Of a stretch of DNA of 64,000 nt, positions 28,373 to 36,074 are shown one piece after another. The position numbers and the translations under genes are program-made. Location: contig CP051152.1 in NCBI GenBank assembly GCA_003970805.2, positions 2,852,001 to 2,916,000 on the forward strand. Direction: 5' to 3'. Within the stretch, counting starts at the first letter, position 1. The number at the start of each line of letters is the position of its first letter. Origin of the DNA: Undibacterium piscinae (lineage in GTDB: Bacteria; Pseudomonadota; Gammaproteobacteria; Burkholderiales; Burkholderiaceae_D). The notes under the pieces were generated by a model that worked only from the letters and a program-made list of their open reading frames with translations, made no database searches and was not told where the DNA came from.

Positions 28373-28714
28373 ATGAACACTTGGAATGACGTGCCACACT
28401 TTGCATTTGACCAAGATTTTGCCCTGGGTTTTATAGGCAAATACTTGCTGATAGGGATCACCCGCACTGGCAACAAGGGAAAAGTACTTACACAACAGCA
28501 ACTCCACGGTACCATCGTCAATGCCACCGCACTAGGGATAGAACTAGAACTCGGTGGCGTGCATGAGGGCAAAACCTGGCGTATGCCGCCCATACTCGAA
28601 GAACTGGCACCCGCCAGACGCGGCAAATACGAGCTTAAAACCACCGGCGAGGTGGTCGAAGATCCTGACTTCACCTTCACCTTAACCATGCCCACCACCC
28701 GCGCTGCCACTTAA
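28373..28714 (+). CDS. Conserved-looking hypothetical protein
   Basis: The product has 113 residues, with a good Shine-Dalgarno (AAAGGAGCTAACG ATG). It is soluble with a mixed beta-strand pattern: FALGFIGKYLLIGITRTGNKGKVLTQQQLHGTIVNA, GIELELGGVHEGKTWRMPP, ARRGKYELKTTGEVVEDPDFTFTLTM. No known domain is visible to me. The strong ribosome binding site and codon pattern support a real gene. Confidence 0.8.
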   Translation: MNTWNDVPHFAFDQDFALGFIGKYLLIGITRTGNKGKVLTQQQLHGTIVNATALGIELELGGVHEGKTWRMPPILEELAPARRGKYELKTTGEVVEDPDFTFTLTMPTTRAAT

Positions 28715-28847
28715 CAATCAGCCGCCAGATCAGTGCGCGCAGATGCTGTGCGCACTGCTTGACTCCTTGCCATAAAATTTTACAGCTGCGTGCGCAAACT
28801 CCTCAGGCATGGTCAAATACGGGCTTGATCATTTTTAGTATGCCAAC

Positions 28848-29396
28848 ATGACAGAGCCAGCGCACACCCCTTCCACCTTAAGTTACCGATTAGCCGTCGC
28901 CGATGATGCCGCCGCGATCGCGCGTCTGGTCAACAGCGCCTATCGGGGCGACTCTAGCCGTCAGGGCTGGACTACCGAAGCCGATTTATTAGAAGGCGAT
29001 CGTATCAACGCCGATCAGGTACGTGAGCTGATACTGGCGGACGAATCCCTGATTTTGCTATGCCAGCAAAATCAGCAGCCAGAATTATCTGGCTGCGTGC
29101 ATTTGCAAAAAACTGAAAACGCCGCGTATCTGGGCATGTTCGTGGTCAAGCCCACCCAACAAGGCAGCGGCATAGGCAAGCAATTCATGCGAGAGGCCGA
29201 GACGCTGGCGCAGCACAGCTGGCAGGTGCAGACCATCTGGATGACCGTGATCACGCTCAGGCATGAGTTAATCGCCTATTACGGACGGCGCGGCTACCAG
29301 CGTACCGGGCAATTTAAACCCTTCCCTAGCGAGATCAGCAAAGAAGTCATGCTGGTCCCCGATTTGCATTTTGAGGTGCTGGAAAAACGCCTGTAA
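28848..29396 (+). CDS. GNAT family N-acetyltransferase
   Basis: The product has 182 residues. It has the GNAT fold: YRLAVADDAAAIARLVNSAYRG at the start, SGCVHLQKTENAAYLGMFVV, the acetyl-CoA-binding loop PTQQGSGIGKQFMREAE (Q/RxxGxG/A) and ELIAYYGRRGYQRTG near the end. The substrate is unknown. It faces the convergent uracil-DNA glycosylase-family gene. Confidence 0.9.
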   Translation: MTEPAHTPSTLSYRLAVADDAAAIARLVNSAYRGDSSRQGWTTEADLLEGDRINADQVRELILADESLILLCQQNQQPELSGCVHLQKTENAAYLGMFVVKPTQQGSGIGKQFMREAETLAQHSWQVQTIWMTVITLRHELIAYYGRRGYQRTGQFKPFPSEISKEVMLVPDLHFEVLEKRL

Positions 29397-29472
29397 GCAA
29401 TTTTTGTAAGTGCGGCAACGCCCAGTTTGATGAAAAAATTGGGGCGGCTGTGCCAGCAATGTATCCGGCCGC

Positions 29473-30060
29473 TTAGCCGGCCTTGGCGAGTACTTGCGCG
29501 ACCCTGCTTTGCAACACCGGTATCAGCTCTTGCTCAAACCATGGATTGCGCTTGAGCCATAGATTATTCCTTGGACTTGGATGTGGCAGGGGCAAGCTGT
29601 GCGGCCAATGCTGGCGCCAGGCCTGTACCAGTTCAGTGACCGACTGTGCAGAATCGGGGAAGTGATAGGCCTGCGCGTATTGCCCTATTACTAGCGTCAG
29701 CTCTACTTTTTTAAGCTGCGCCAGCAAGAGGCTACGCCAGGTCGGCGCACATTCTGGGCGCGGCGGCAGATCGCCTGATTTACCAGTGCCGGGGAAGCAA
29801 AATCCCATAGGCAGGATGGCAATTTTCCGGGCATCATAAAAAACCTCACGCGTGATCCCCAGCCAAGCACGCAGGCGCTCGCCACTGGCATCATCGAAGG
29901 GTATGCCGCTGGCGTGCACCTTACTGCCAGGTGCCTGACCAGCGATCAGGATACGCGCGGACGGATGCAGCTGTAGCACCGGGCGCGGCCCCAAGGGCAG
30001 CTGCGCCGCACACAGCGTGCAAGCACGAACGTCTGTCAGCAAACCAGTCAGGCTAGGCAT
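29473..30060 (-). CDS. Uracil-DNA glycosylase family protein
   Basis: The product has 195 residues. The UDG-superfamily motif 1 is seen as ILIAGQAPGSKVHASGIPFDDASGERL, and motif 2 as LPLPHPSPRNNLWLKRNPWF. A Cys pair near the N-terminus (VRACTLCAAQLP) resembles the start of family 4 enzymes, but the other two iron-sulphur cysteines are not obvious. Typical of the short, widely distributed YqfM-like subgroup annotated as uracil-DNA glycosylase family. Enzymatic activity is likely but the precise substrate is uncertain. Confidence 0.88.
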   Translation of the reverse strand: MPSLTGLLTDVRACTLCAAQLPLGPRPVLQLHPSARILIAGQAPGSKVHASGIPFDDASGERLRAWLGITREVFYDARKIAILPMGFCFPGTGKSGDLPPRPECAPTWRSLLLAQLKKVELTLVIGQYAQAYHFPDSAQSVTELVQAWRQHWPHSLPLPHPSPRNNLWLKRNPWFEQELIPVLQSRVAQVLAKAG

Positions 30061-30128
30061 AGCAGACCTCAGTAAGGGGTAAATTAAGCCTGGCCAGGCG
30101 CCCGGCTAGCATCAAAGATAAATAGCGC

Positions 30129-30265
30129 GAAGGGTGGGCACAGCAGCATCGTGCCCACGCCTAAGGCTCAAGCAACAACACATCAGTTTAAGCCCATCAA
30201 ACCAAAATCTCCATGCATAGCTGTAGGTTCATCTCCGCGTGGGCACAAAAACTTGCTCACCCTAC
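30129..30265 (-). repeat. GTAGGGTGGGCAC repeat, copy 1
   Basis: The ends are AGGGTGGGCAC (30129) and TGCTCACCCTAC (to 30265), inverted. The interior carries a second inverted pair, CGTGCCCACGC and GCGTGGGCAC, and a conserved core with CCATGCATAGC. It lies directly after the stop of the minus-strand cassette-like gene 30286-30612, with the GCCAGGTAGGGTG end facing the gene. Strand refers to the orientation relative to the cassette gene. Confidence 0.85.
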
Positions 30266-30285
30266 CTGGCTTTTTTTCCTTGAAG

Positions 30286-30612
30286 TCATTTTGTGAGCCC
30301 GTACTTCTGCCGCAGGTTTAGAAAGTGGTGCCCGAGAATTTGTCTCTTTGCGACCTCAATGACGATCACGACAAATGCGTCTGGTACATCAGTGCTGATA
30401 AGAACGTGCTGCCATGCATTCGAGCTATTCCGATAGACGTACGCGACATTCCAGTCTTGTGTGTCTCGCCCCGAAAATTCGCTGGACAGAACCGCTTCCG
30501 TGTACTCCCATATGTCCACGATCTCTTCAGCGGACTTTGTGACGTCTTGCATTGGAGGAGAGAACGTTTTGAGGAACCGTTCTTCCAGCATTGGTCGAAG
30601 CTGGATTGCCAT
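30286..30612 (-). CDS. Hypothetical protein, cassette-like
   Basis: The product has 108 residues: MAIQLRPMLEERFLKTFSPP..., DIWEYTEAVLSSEFSGRDTQDWNVAYVYRNSSNAWQHVLI, VIEVAKRQILGHHFLNLRQKYGL. No family is recognised. The gene is preceded by the block ending CTAGTTAGAAGTC just before its ATG, the same leader seen before the genes at 36.8 and 62.3 kb. After its stop the bases GACTTC complement the start (GAAGTC), and the rest is replaced by a GTAGGGTGGGCAC repeat. This is as expected for an integron-type cassette whose attC is interrupted. Confidence 0.7.
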   Translation of the reverse strand: MAIQLRPMLEERFLKTFSPPMQDVTKSAEEIVDIWEYTEAVLSSEFSGRDTQDWNVAYVYRNSSNAWQHVLISTDVPDAFVVIVIEVAKRQILGHHFLNLRQKYGLTK

Positions 30613-30843
30613 GACTTCTAACTAGATATGTCCGTCACCGTTACGGGCGAAACGGACGGATGTCGCATAAAAATTTAAGAGCAAGCTCTCAAAACCAAGT
30701 CCAGCTTGGCTTTCCGTCGATCTACTGTAAATGCGATTAGCACTAAAAAATCGTCAAAGCGTCATTGCTGTTGTCTTTCATTTTACCAACAATATTGACA
30801 TATTTGAAATCAATTTCAGGTTTTTATTGCCCAGAATGCTAGC
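30613..30843 (-). repeat. Conserved leader block, copy 1 (inverted copy at 62 kb)
   Basis: On the minus strand this ~230-bp block runs from GCTAGCATTCTGG to CTAGTTAGAAG, and ends at the start codon of gene 30286-30612. It is very similar to 62065-62292 on the plus strand, with base substitutions and small indels. Shared pieces include GAGAGCTTGCTCTTAAAT, TTTTATGCGACA, CGTCCGTTTCGCCCGT and GACGGACATATCTAGTTAG. It contains no conserved reading frame: indels destroy the frame open in the other copy. It may be a leader/attI-like region or part of an attC. The last 50 bases also recur at about 37297-37345. Confidence 0.8.
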
Positions 30844-30989
30844 CCGCGTACGGTGGTGTTAGCCTCACCCGTAATCCAGCATAGAGTCATTCCAAGCGGC
30901 GCAATAGATGCAGCCGATTGCGCGCTGTCTGCTTAGTTAGTGGCGCCTGTGCGCCTCCTGGGCCTCGTGTCTGGCTCGGACTGCCTAAA

Positions 30990-31070
30990 CATACTCCCCC
31001 TAGTGTTTTTTGAGTGCCCAATACGTATATGCGCCAACCGCTAGATTCGACTTCAAAAATCGGGGAGTAT
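30990..31070. repeat. ATACTCCCC palindromic repeat, copy 1
   Basis: The ends are CATACTCCCC and GGGGAGTAT. The arms continue inside as CTAGTGTTTTTTGAGT and ACTTCAAAAATC, so it folds into a long hairpin. The centre has ATATGCGCCAACCGCTAG. About 30 bases to the left (CGTGTCTGGCTCGG..) are also conserved with the copies at 33.4 and 38.3 kb. It lies upstream of the TonB receptor gene. It has no coding capacity and is probably a MITE. Confidence 0.8.
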
Positions 31071-31170
31071 CTGTTTTTCTGTGCGGTGCTAACTCCTTTG
31101 CAGGTGTTTTTCTTGCATTATTGGCACGCAGAACAGTAATTGGCGTTTTCAGCAGACATACACAGTTGCA

Positions 31171-31189
31171 ATTGCGAATCATTCGCATT
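31171..31189 (+). promoter_or_regulatory. Putative Fur box
   Basis: ATTGCGAATCATTCGCATT is a near-perfect palindrome around TGCGAATCATTCGCA and resembles Fur sites (runs of GATAAT/GAATCATT type). It lies about 90 bases upstream of the TonB-dependent receptor start. It suggests iron repression of that gene. The call rests on sequence likeness only. Confidence 0.7.
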
Positions 31190-31279
31190 AAAATGCGGCT
31201 TTAGCCAGCTAAGCCAGAGCGCTCATCCGCTACCCTTCAGACCGCCAGCCACCATTTCTTGATATAAAAAGGAAGTATT

Positions 31280-33352
31280 GTGGCAATTCGAAAGACTCCA
31301 TTAGCGCTCTTGGTCGCGCTGGCGATTCAACAATTCATTCATCCGGCACACGCACAATCGAACTTGCCCTTAGACGGCCAGTCCAAGGTGCCAGCTGTCC
31401 AGAATGCAGCAGCCGAAAACCTAGGCCAACGGCCACTCGCGGCTAGCACGAATGTAGCGCATATTGCTGAGCTACCGACAGTGCAAGTGCAAGCGCAAAC
31501 GCCCAGCCAAGATGATGTGGTAGTGCGTAGCGTGCTGCAAGCCAGCCAGGCACGTGATTTACATGATGTGTTTCGCAATGATGCAGAAATCAGCATCGGT
31601 GGGGGCGCTAGCCCAGTGACGCAAAAAATGTATGTGCGGGGTTTAGAAGAAGCGCTGCTCAATGTCTCGGTGGATGGTGCCACGCAAAATAACCATCTGT
31701 ATCACCATCAAAGCGCACTGTTGATCGATCCAGCCTTAATTAAGCGTGTTGAAATTGAAAAAGGCACGGCTGCAGCGAGTGCCGGCCCTGGTGCTTTAGG
31801 TGGCGCGATGCGGGTCTTGACCGTCGATGCCGCTGATCTATTGCAAGAAGGTCAGAACATCTCGGCTATTTTGAGTGCTAGCGTAATGAGTAACGATGGC
31901 TTGAAAACCGGTGCAACTGTGGCGGCGCGCTTTGCCAAGGTGGATGCCTTATTCTCCGCCAGCCATCTGGATCTGGCGGATTACAAAAACGGTAATGGCG
32001 TGAAAGAGCAGAACTCAGGCTCTGAGCAGCACAATCTCTTATTTAAATTGGGCCTGAGCTTGGCCGAAAATCAGCGTCTTTCTCTTAATCATCAATCGAA
32101 TGAAGATAAAGGCGTGCGTTATTTACGCGCCAATATGGTGGGGTTTAAACATCCGGTATTGCCGAATGAGGCCATGCCACAAAGTCTGCTGCGCACTACC
32201 AGCAGCCTCAAATATGAGGGCAAAGGAGTCGGCCCGGTGAGCGCTATCGAGAGCACCCTGTATCAATCCAAGGTAGAAGGTGATCGTACCGATCAGCGCG
32301 GTAACTATAGTGGCGAAGCGATTACCACCCAGGGCTTGGATCTAGGCTTAAAAAACGCCATCGGCGATCACTATCTTAAATACGGTGTGAATTTACGTAA
32401 AGAAAACTCACAAACCAATCAAATCCGCGACCCTTATGGGAATACCGGCAGTGGCAAAGAAGAAAACAAAATTGCCGGTGTTTATGTGGAAGCGCTACTC
32501 GACTTTGGCAGAATAAATGTATCGAGTGGGCTGCGTTACGATCACTACGATTACACGGATAATCATCAGCAAAATTTTAAAAGCGATGGCGTCTCGCCAA
32601 GCGCAGGCCTGAACTTGCAGGTGAGCGAGAGCCTATTACTGAAAGCCGGCTATGCGCAGGCCTTACGCGGTGCGGGGCTCAATGAAGCCTTTTTACTCGA
32701 CATGATCGATTGGAAAAACGCCCCGAAACTGGAAGCAGAAAAAGCCAGCATCTCAGAAATCGGCTTTGTCTTTACCCAGCAAGGCTTTAAGTTCAGCGGA
32801 AATTTATTCAAACAGCGCATCAACAACTTCATTGATGTCGCTGAATGCAGTGCCGACGCGGATTGCCGGACTAATGTGGGCGATGCCAGCATCACCGGTT
32901 ACGAGTTGCGGACCGAATATCGACTCGGCAGCCTGCGTCTTGGTGCCTCGGTTGCCAAGAGTAATTCAGATCGCGATGGTCGCGCATTTAATGATGGTGA
33001 TCAGGGATTAGGCACCAGCTATGGCCGCAGCTGGACTACCTATGCAACTTACGATATACCTGCCTATGCCCTACAGTTGGGTTGGCAAGGGCGCTTTGTT
33101 GAGGCGCTCGATTATCAACCGGTAGCCAGCAATGCCACGCTAACCAAAGCCGGTTATGGGGTGAACGACGTGTATGTCAACTTCTTACCGTTCAAGAAAG
33201 ACACACTCAGCTTGCGACTATCGGTGAAAAATATCTTTGATCAACAGTATTACGATCAAGCCACCTTTGCCTACCATGGTCGCTTGAAAAAAGTACTCGG
33301 CCATCCGGAGGCGGGCCGTGATGTACGGCTCGAAGTCAGTTATAAATTCTAA
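31280..33352 (+). CDS. TonB-dependent outer-membrane receptor
   Basis: The product has 690 residues (GTG start, AAGGAAG upstream). The signal peptide is LLVALAIQQFIHPAHAQS. A plug domain follows (about 60 to 190): LPTVQVQAQTPSQDDVVVRS, VLQASQARDLHDVFRNDAEISIGGGASPVTQKMYVRGL and RVEIEKGTAAASAGPGALGGA. The 22-stranded barrel ends with DVRLEVSYKF, with the terminal Phe recognised by the Bam machinery. The putative Fur box upstream points to iron-siderophore or heme uptake. The HHQSALLIDPALIKRVEIEKG type is seen in catecholate/heme receptors, but the ligand is unknown. No TonB/ExbBD or ABC genes are adjacent. Confidence 0.92.
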   Translation: MAIRKTPLALLVALAIQQFIHPAHAQSNLPLDGQSKVPAVQNAAAENLGQRPLAASTNVAHIAELPTVQVQAQTPSQDDVVVRSVLQASQARDLHDVFRNDAEISIGGGASPVTQKMYVRGLEEALLNVSVDGATQNNHLYHHQSALLIDPALIKRVEIEKGTAAASAGPGALGGAMRVLTVDAADLLQEGQNISAILSASVMSNDGLKTGATVAARFAKVDALFSASHLDLADYKNGNGVKEQNSGSEQHNLLFKLGLSLAENQRLSLNHQSNEDKGVRYLRANMVGFKHPVLPNEAMPQSLLRTTSSLKYEGKGVGPVSAIESTLYQSKVEGDRTDQRGNYSGEAITTQGLDLGLKNAIGDHYLKYGVNLRKENSQTNQIRDPYGNTGSGKEENKIAGVYVEALLDFGRINVSSGLRYDHYDYTDNHQQNFKSDGVSPSAGLNLQVSESLLLKAGYAQALRGAGLNEAFLLDMIDWKNAPKLEAEKASISEIGFVFTQQGFKFSGNLFKQRINNFIDVAECSADADCRTNVGDASITGYELRTEYRLGSLRLGASVAKSNSDRDGRAFNDGDQGLGTSYGRSWTTYATYDIPAYALQLGWQGRFVEALDYQPVASNATLTKAGYGVNDVYVNFLPFKKDTLSLRLSVKNIFDQQYYDQATFAYHGRLKKVLGHPEAGRDVRLEVSYKF

Positions 33353-33354
33353 GC

Positions 33355-33376
33355 TAGGACTTAGATAAAATTGTCC
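33355..33376 (+). repeat. Remnant left end of the TAGGACTTACG element
   Basis: TAGGACTTAGATAAAATTGTCC matches the left end of the 8813-8916 element except at a few bases. No right end is present; about 40 bases later the ATACTCCCC repeat begins. It is a truncated copy just after the TonB receptor stop codon. Confidence 0.6.
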
Positions 33377-33418
33377 TCAGCGTATCCTTGGCTTCGTGCC
33401 TGGCCTAGGATGCTTAAG

Positions 33419-33500
33419 CATACTCCCCCTAGTTTTTTTTAAATACCCAATGGCTATATGCGCCAACCGCTAGGTTTGATTTTAAAAATCGGGGAGTATG
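33419..33500. repeat. ATACTCCCC palindromic repeat, copy 2
   Basis: CATACTCCCC and GGGGAGTATG enclose the same kind of core as copy 1 (ATATGCGCCAACCGCTAG), with arms TAGTTTTTTTTAAAT and ATTTTAAAAATC. The flank to the left, CTTCGTGCCTGGCCTAGG, is also conserved. Together with copy 1 it brackets the TonB receptor gene. Confidence 0.8.
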
Positions 33501-33694
33501 TGATTTTATGGGGGTATCTATGTGTGACGACCGTACTCCAAATCGGTAGGGCGCTAGGGGTTTGATCTATTTCAGCCTATGGAATCTCAAAACAAGTACT
33601 CTGCCGCAGGTATATCCTTTACGACTCACTGCCGGGATCAGCGCATACCAGATGTGTGAAGGCGGAGGTTGTGCGAACCAGCTTTCGCGAACAG

Positions 33695-34186
33695 TTACGC
33701 GGTATTCCTGTAAGCGGCCAGTGTTGCGGAAATAAACTCTGACTTGGCGCGGCGATACAGCTCAGAACCGAGGCCCACAGAATTAAGTTTGACTTGGTTG
33801 TACTGCGCCAGCAATTCAGGTTTAGCCCGCAATAGCGTGCGAAAAACCAGGAAGAGTTCTTCGAATTGAGATCCGCTTGCCACCACTTGGACAGCATGTT
33901 CATTTTCTGTATGCTGGCACTCCAACATGCATAGTTCCCCGGTGCGTAAAGTGTCCATCTTCTCGGTGTAAGCATGTCGCTTAAGCGTTTGCACAACTTG
34001 TTCTAAGCATGCCCCGTCTACGATCATGCAAACGTCGAGGTCCGCCTTGGAAATAGCCCCCGGAACTGAAGAAGAACCTATATGTTCCAGCTTGGCAAAT
34101 GGAATAATTAGCTGAAGACTAGTGGCGACACGCGCGTAGCGTTGCGCCAATTCTGGCTGATAAGTTGCTGACGAATGTAATTTCAT
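33695..34186 (-). CDS. GrpB-family nucleotidyltransferase-fold protein
   Basis: The product has 163 residues. The family core is LEHIGSSSVPGAISKADLDVCMIV, with the GSS and the following Asp pair of the nucleotidyltransferase fold. Later parts (HAVQVVASGSQFEELFLVFRTLLRAKPELLAQYNQVKL) also match GrpB/DUF-type proteins. The true substrate is not known. Genes of this family are frequent cargo of integrons. Upstream of the start is ACCCCACAACTCAAATGCTAG (34191-34215), an attC-like right end; no matching left core was found after the stop. Confidence 0.82.
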   Translation of the reverse strand: MKLHSSATYQPELAQRYARVATSLQLIIPFAKLEHIGSSSVPGAISKADLDVCMIVDGACLEQVVQTLKRHAYTEKMDTLRTGELCMLECQHTENEHAVQVVASGSQFEELFLVFRTLLRAKPELLAQYNQVKLNSVGLGSELYRRAKSEFISATLAAYRNTA

Positions 34187-34190
34187 GGCA

Positions 34191-34215
34191 CTAGCATTTG
34201 AGTTGTGGGGTCACC
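34191..34215 (-). repeat. attC-like right half before the GrpB gene
   Basis: On the minus strand, GACCCCACAACTCAAATGCTAG precedes the GrpB start codon. It matches the right half of the attC site at 62961-62983 (CCCCACAACTCAAACGTTATG), except that the core GTTA has become GCTA. It could be a decayed attC right arm. Confidence 0.5.
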
Positions 34216-34280
34216 ATAGCGGCGAAGTCGCGTAGCGAGTGCTTAGCGCACAATATCTGACACGAAGCCATACTTTTTGA

Positions 34281-34416
34281 GACGGGTCGGCACAGCAGCA
34301 TCGTGCCCACGCTAAGGCGCAAGCAAGCACACCTCAGCTTAAGCGCATCAAAGCAAAACGGCCATGCATAGCGGTCGGTTCATCTTTGCCTCGGCACCAA
34401 TACGTGCTCACCTGGC
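34281..34416 (-). repeat. GTAGGGTGGGCAC repeat, copy 2
   Basis: A diverged copy: the outer ends have decayed to GACGGGTCGGCAC and GTGCTCACCTGGC. The inner pieces GCATCGTGCCCACGC, CATCAAAGCAAAACGGC and CATGCATAGCGGTCGG are as in the other copies. It starts right after the stop codon of the helix-hairpin-helix gene in the usual orientation, and replaces the attC expected there. Confidence 0.8.
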
Positions 34417-34683
34417 TCATCTATTTGTGGTGTTGCCGTCGGTTACCGCCAATGCTGCGCTGATGGCGGCCTCCACCGCAGCTTTCGCCTGCGGGCTATT
34501 CTTCCAACAAGAGGAGCCGCTTAGCTTCGCACCTTGAGCAAGGATGTCTCGCGCATCTGCGTCGGCCAACTGGCGAAGGGTAGAGAACCCCATTTGTTCA
34601 AGGCGCTCGATGAGCTTTGGCCCGACGCCCTTAACGCGCAGAAGCGCACTTTTTTCAAGCTGAGAGAACGGCACAACACTCAT
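34417..34683 (-). CDS. Helix-hairpin-helix domain protein, cassette
   Basis: The product has 88 residues. It has an HhH motif (LLRVKGVGPKLIERLEQMGFSTLRQLADAD), as in DNA-binding helix-hairpin-helix/DUF4332-like proteins, and a short Ala-rich tail. The gene starts 9 bases after the attC core GTTAAAAGGC (minus strand). On the other side the GTAGGGTGGGCAC repeat begins within a few bases of the stop, so the cassette's own attC is lost. The role is unknown; a DNA-binding protein is likely. Confidence 0.75.
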   Translation of the reverse strand: MSVVPFSQLEKSALLRVKGVGPKLIERLEQMGFSTLRQLADADARDILAQGAKLSGSSCWKNSPQAKAAVEAAISAALAVTDGNTTNR

Positions 34684-34692
34684 CTTTTTGCC

Positions 34693-34764
34693 TTTTAACG
34701 TTCAAGGACAGGGGCGCTGCGCGGTGCCTTATCGCGCAGCGTCTCCTGCACCGGAGGGTTGAGC
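34693..34764 (-). repeat. attC recombination site
   Basis: Read on the minus strand: R'' GCTCAAC, then CCTCCGGTGCAGGAGACG with stem CGCTGCGCG, loop, CGCGCAGCG, then CCCCTGTCCTTGAACGTTAAAA with R' core GTTAAAA. The 72-bp site has imperfect symmetry with extra unpaired bases, which is the form of integron attC sites. The GAAC/GTTA boundary gives the start of the helix-hairpin-helix cassette. It lies between two genes of the same strand. Confidence 0.82.
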
Positions 34765-34796
34765 TCGCGATAGAGCAGCATAGAACATGACAAGAA

Positions 34797-35210
34797 CTAT
34801 GGCTCAAGACCGAGGACTTTTTTCATTTCGTCTGTGAAAGTATCAAAGCGACGACGCATTGGCTGACGTTTATCTGGTGTGCCGGAATCGATTGTTTTTT
34901 CATTTGGGTCGTAGGCGATGCTGATGTGTGGGCCTCGTTGCTTCCCTTCGTAGATATCGGACTCGATGATATTCTTCTTGGTATCGAATGTGGCGACAAT
35001 CTTAAAACCCATTGCTGGTGGGCCAACAAGGACACCACCGATGCCATCAGCACCAAGGTAGAGCGCCTGACCTTCAAAGAGATATGGACCTTCCAAGACC
35101 GAGCCGTCTGTCGCCCATACTCCAACGAGGTGAGGCGGTATGGCGTCCGCTGCATTAGTAGACGTTGCTGCCAAGACGAGTAATGTGAATATAAAGAATA
35201 GTTTGGACAT
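34797..35210 (-). CDS. Secreted hypothetical protein, cassette
   Basis: The product has 137 residues. A signal peptide (LFFIFTLLVLAATSTNAAD) is followed by a beta-rich mature part (HLVGVWATDGSVLEGPYLFEGQALYLGADGIGGVL; FDTKKNIIESDIYEG). No family is recognised. The cassette begins at the core TTGGGGCTCG in the attC 35261-35344, and ends with the attC R'' core GCTCAAC at 34758-34764; the complement GAGC is shared by both ends. This fits a complete single-gene cassette. Confidence 0.78.
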   Translation of the reverse strand: MSKLFFIFTLLVLAATSTNAADAIPPHLVGVWATDGSVLEGPYLFEGQALYLGADGIGGVLVGPPAMGFKIVATFDTKKNIIESDIYEGKQRGPHISIAYDPNEKTIDSGTPDKRQPMRRRFDTFTDEMKKVLGLEP

Positions 35211-35260
35211 AGGATCCTTGGCGATGACGCTACGATTTCAGTACGCTGATACAAGTCGAG

Positions 35261-35344
35261 CCCCAACGAATAGCGTTTATCCGCCGCACCGGAACGCAAA
35301 AATAAGATCCGCGGACTGCTTGCGGCGGATAAAGCTTGTTGGAC
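35261..35344 (-). repeat. attC recombination site
   Basis: On the minus strand: R'' GTCCAAC, then AAGC and the stem TTTATCCGCCGC, a 30-base variable loop region, GCGGCGGATAAA, CGCTATTC and R' GTTGGGG. The 12-bp stem halves are perfect complements. The R' core matches GTTRRR with a G in the last place. It separates the tautomerase gene from the secreted hypothetical gene. Confidence 0.82.
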
Positions 35345-35443
35345 TGAACCGCCTGTGTGGCGGTCACACTGGGGATTGTAAGCGATGCGTTCGGAGTATT
35401 GCTAGTAATTTGACATGTAGTCGCGGCGCTTCAGGTGCGCCAA

Positions 35444-35496
35444 GTGCGTGGTGTATTTGGCGTAGCCGTAATCACCATTTACTCGTCCCATGCGCC
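35444..35496 (-). repeat. GTGTATTAGGCGTAGCC repeat, partial copy
   Basis: TGCGTGGTGTATTTGGCGTAGCCGTAATCACC followed by CCATGCGCC resembles the repeats at 36558 and 37354. It lies just downstream of the tautomerase stop. It is a decayed copy. Confidence 0.55.
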
Positions 35497-35505
35497 CTTG
35501 GCATG

Positions 35506-35901
35506 CTACTTGGCTTTTGCATGAAGATCGGCATAAGCAAGGCCGAGGCCAAGCGACCAATCCATTTTGGAGTTTTCTATCAAGGTGATCATGATGTCGT
35601 CTGCCCGAAAGCCCGCCAGGCTCGCTTGTTCGGCAACGTGACGAAATAAGGCACGTTTTTGATCGTCAGTGCGTCCAAGCAGAAAAACCACCTCAATCAC
35701 GCAAGCATCTTTTGAACGATTAACGCCGCCAAAATGAGGATCAAGAATAATCTCGTCGGTGTCGAAACGCGTTATCAATTGAAACAGATCCTTGGGCGGG
35801 ACATTGCAAGTCTTTACCAGCCCATCTTGAACCGCTGCGGCTAAGGCTTGCACTTGGCTTGAGGAGAGGTGGCGCGGAGCGGAAATTTTAGTCAGTGGCA
35901 T
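35506..35901 (-). CDS. Tautomerase family protein
   Basis: The product has 131 residues from MPLTKISAPRHLSSSQVQALAAAV. The N-terminal Pro after Met is the catalytic proline of the 4-oxalocrotonate tautomerase/MIF superfamily. Later LFQLITRFDTDEIILDPHFGG, CVIEVVFLLGRTDDQKRALFRHVAEQ and VMITLIENSKMDWSLG type segments match the tautomerase_2/ DUF1904-like trimeric group. The frame is open to 35952, but that adds part of a GTAGGGTGGGCAC repeat. An attC follows about 160 bases after the stop. Confidence 0.85.
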   Translation of the reverse strand: MPLTKISAPRHLSSSQVQALAAAVQDGLVKTCNVPPKDLFQLITRFDTDEIILDPHFGGVNRSKDACVIEVVFLLGRTDDQKRALFRHVAEQASLAGFRADDIMITLIENSKMDWSLGLGLAYADLHAKAK

Positions 35902-35921
35902 CGTGATCTCTCTTAATAGTG

Positions 35922-36060
35922 CGTAGGGTGGGAACAGCATCATCGTGCCCACGCGTAAGGTTCAAACAACAACACATCCGCTTAAACCCATCCAGGCAAA
36001 ACGGCCATGCATCAAGGTAGGTGCATCTCCGCGTGGGCGCAAAAACCTGCCCACTCTAGC
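35922..36060 (-). repeat. GTAGGGTGGGCAC repeat, copy 3
   Basis: CGTAGGGTGGGAACAGCATCA (35922) to GCCCACTCTAGC (36060), with the core CGGCCATGCATC. Relative to the minus-strand gene 36075-36479 it lies immediately after the stop codon, in the same orientation as the other copies. Confidence 0.85.
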
Positions 36061-36074
36061 AGCCTGAAAAGATC

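Noticed and set aside
34926..35649. Plus-strand frames (34926-35183, 35140-35649) in the cassette zone
   Set aside because: They run across attC and antisense to well-supported minus-strand genes, and show no family features.
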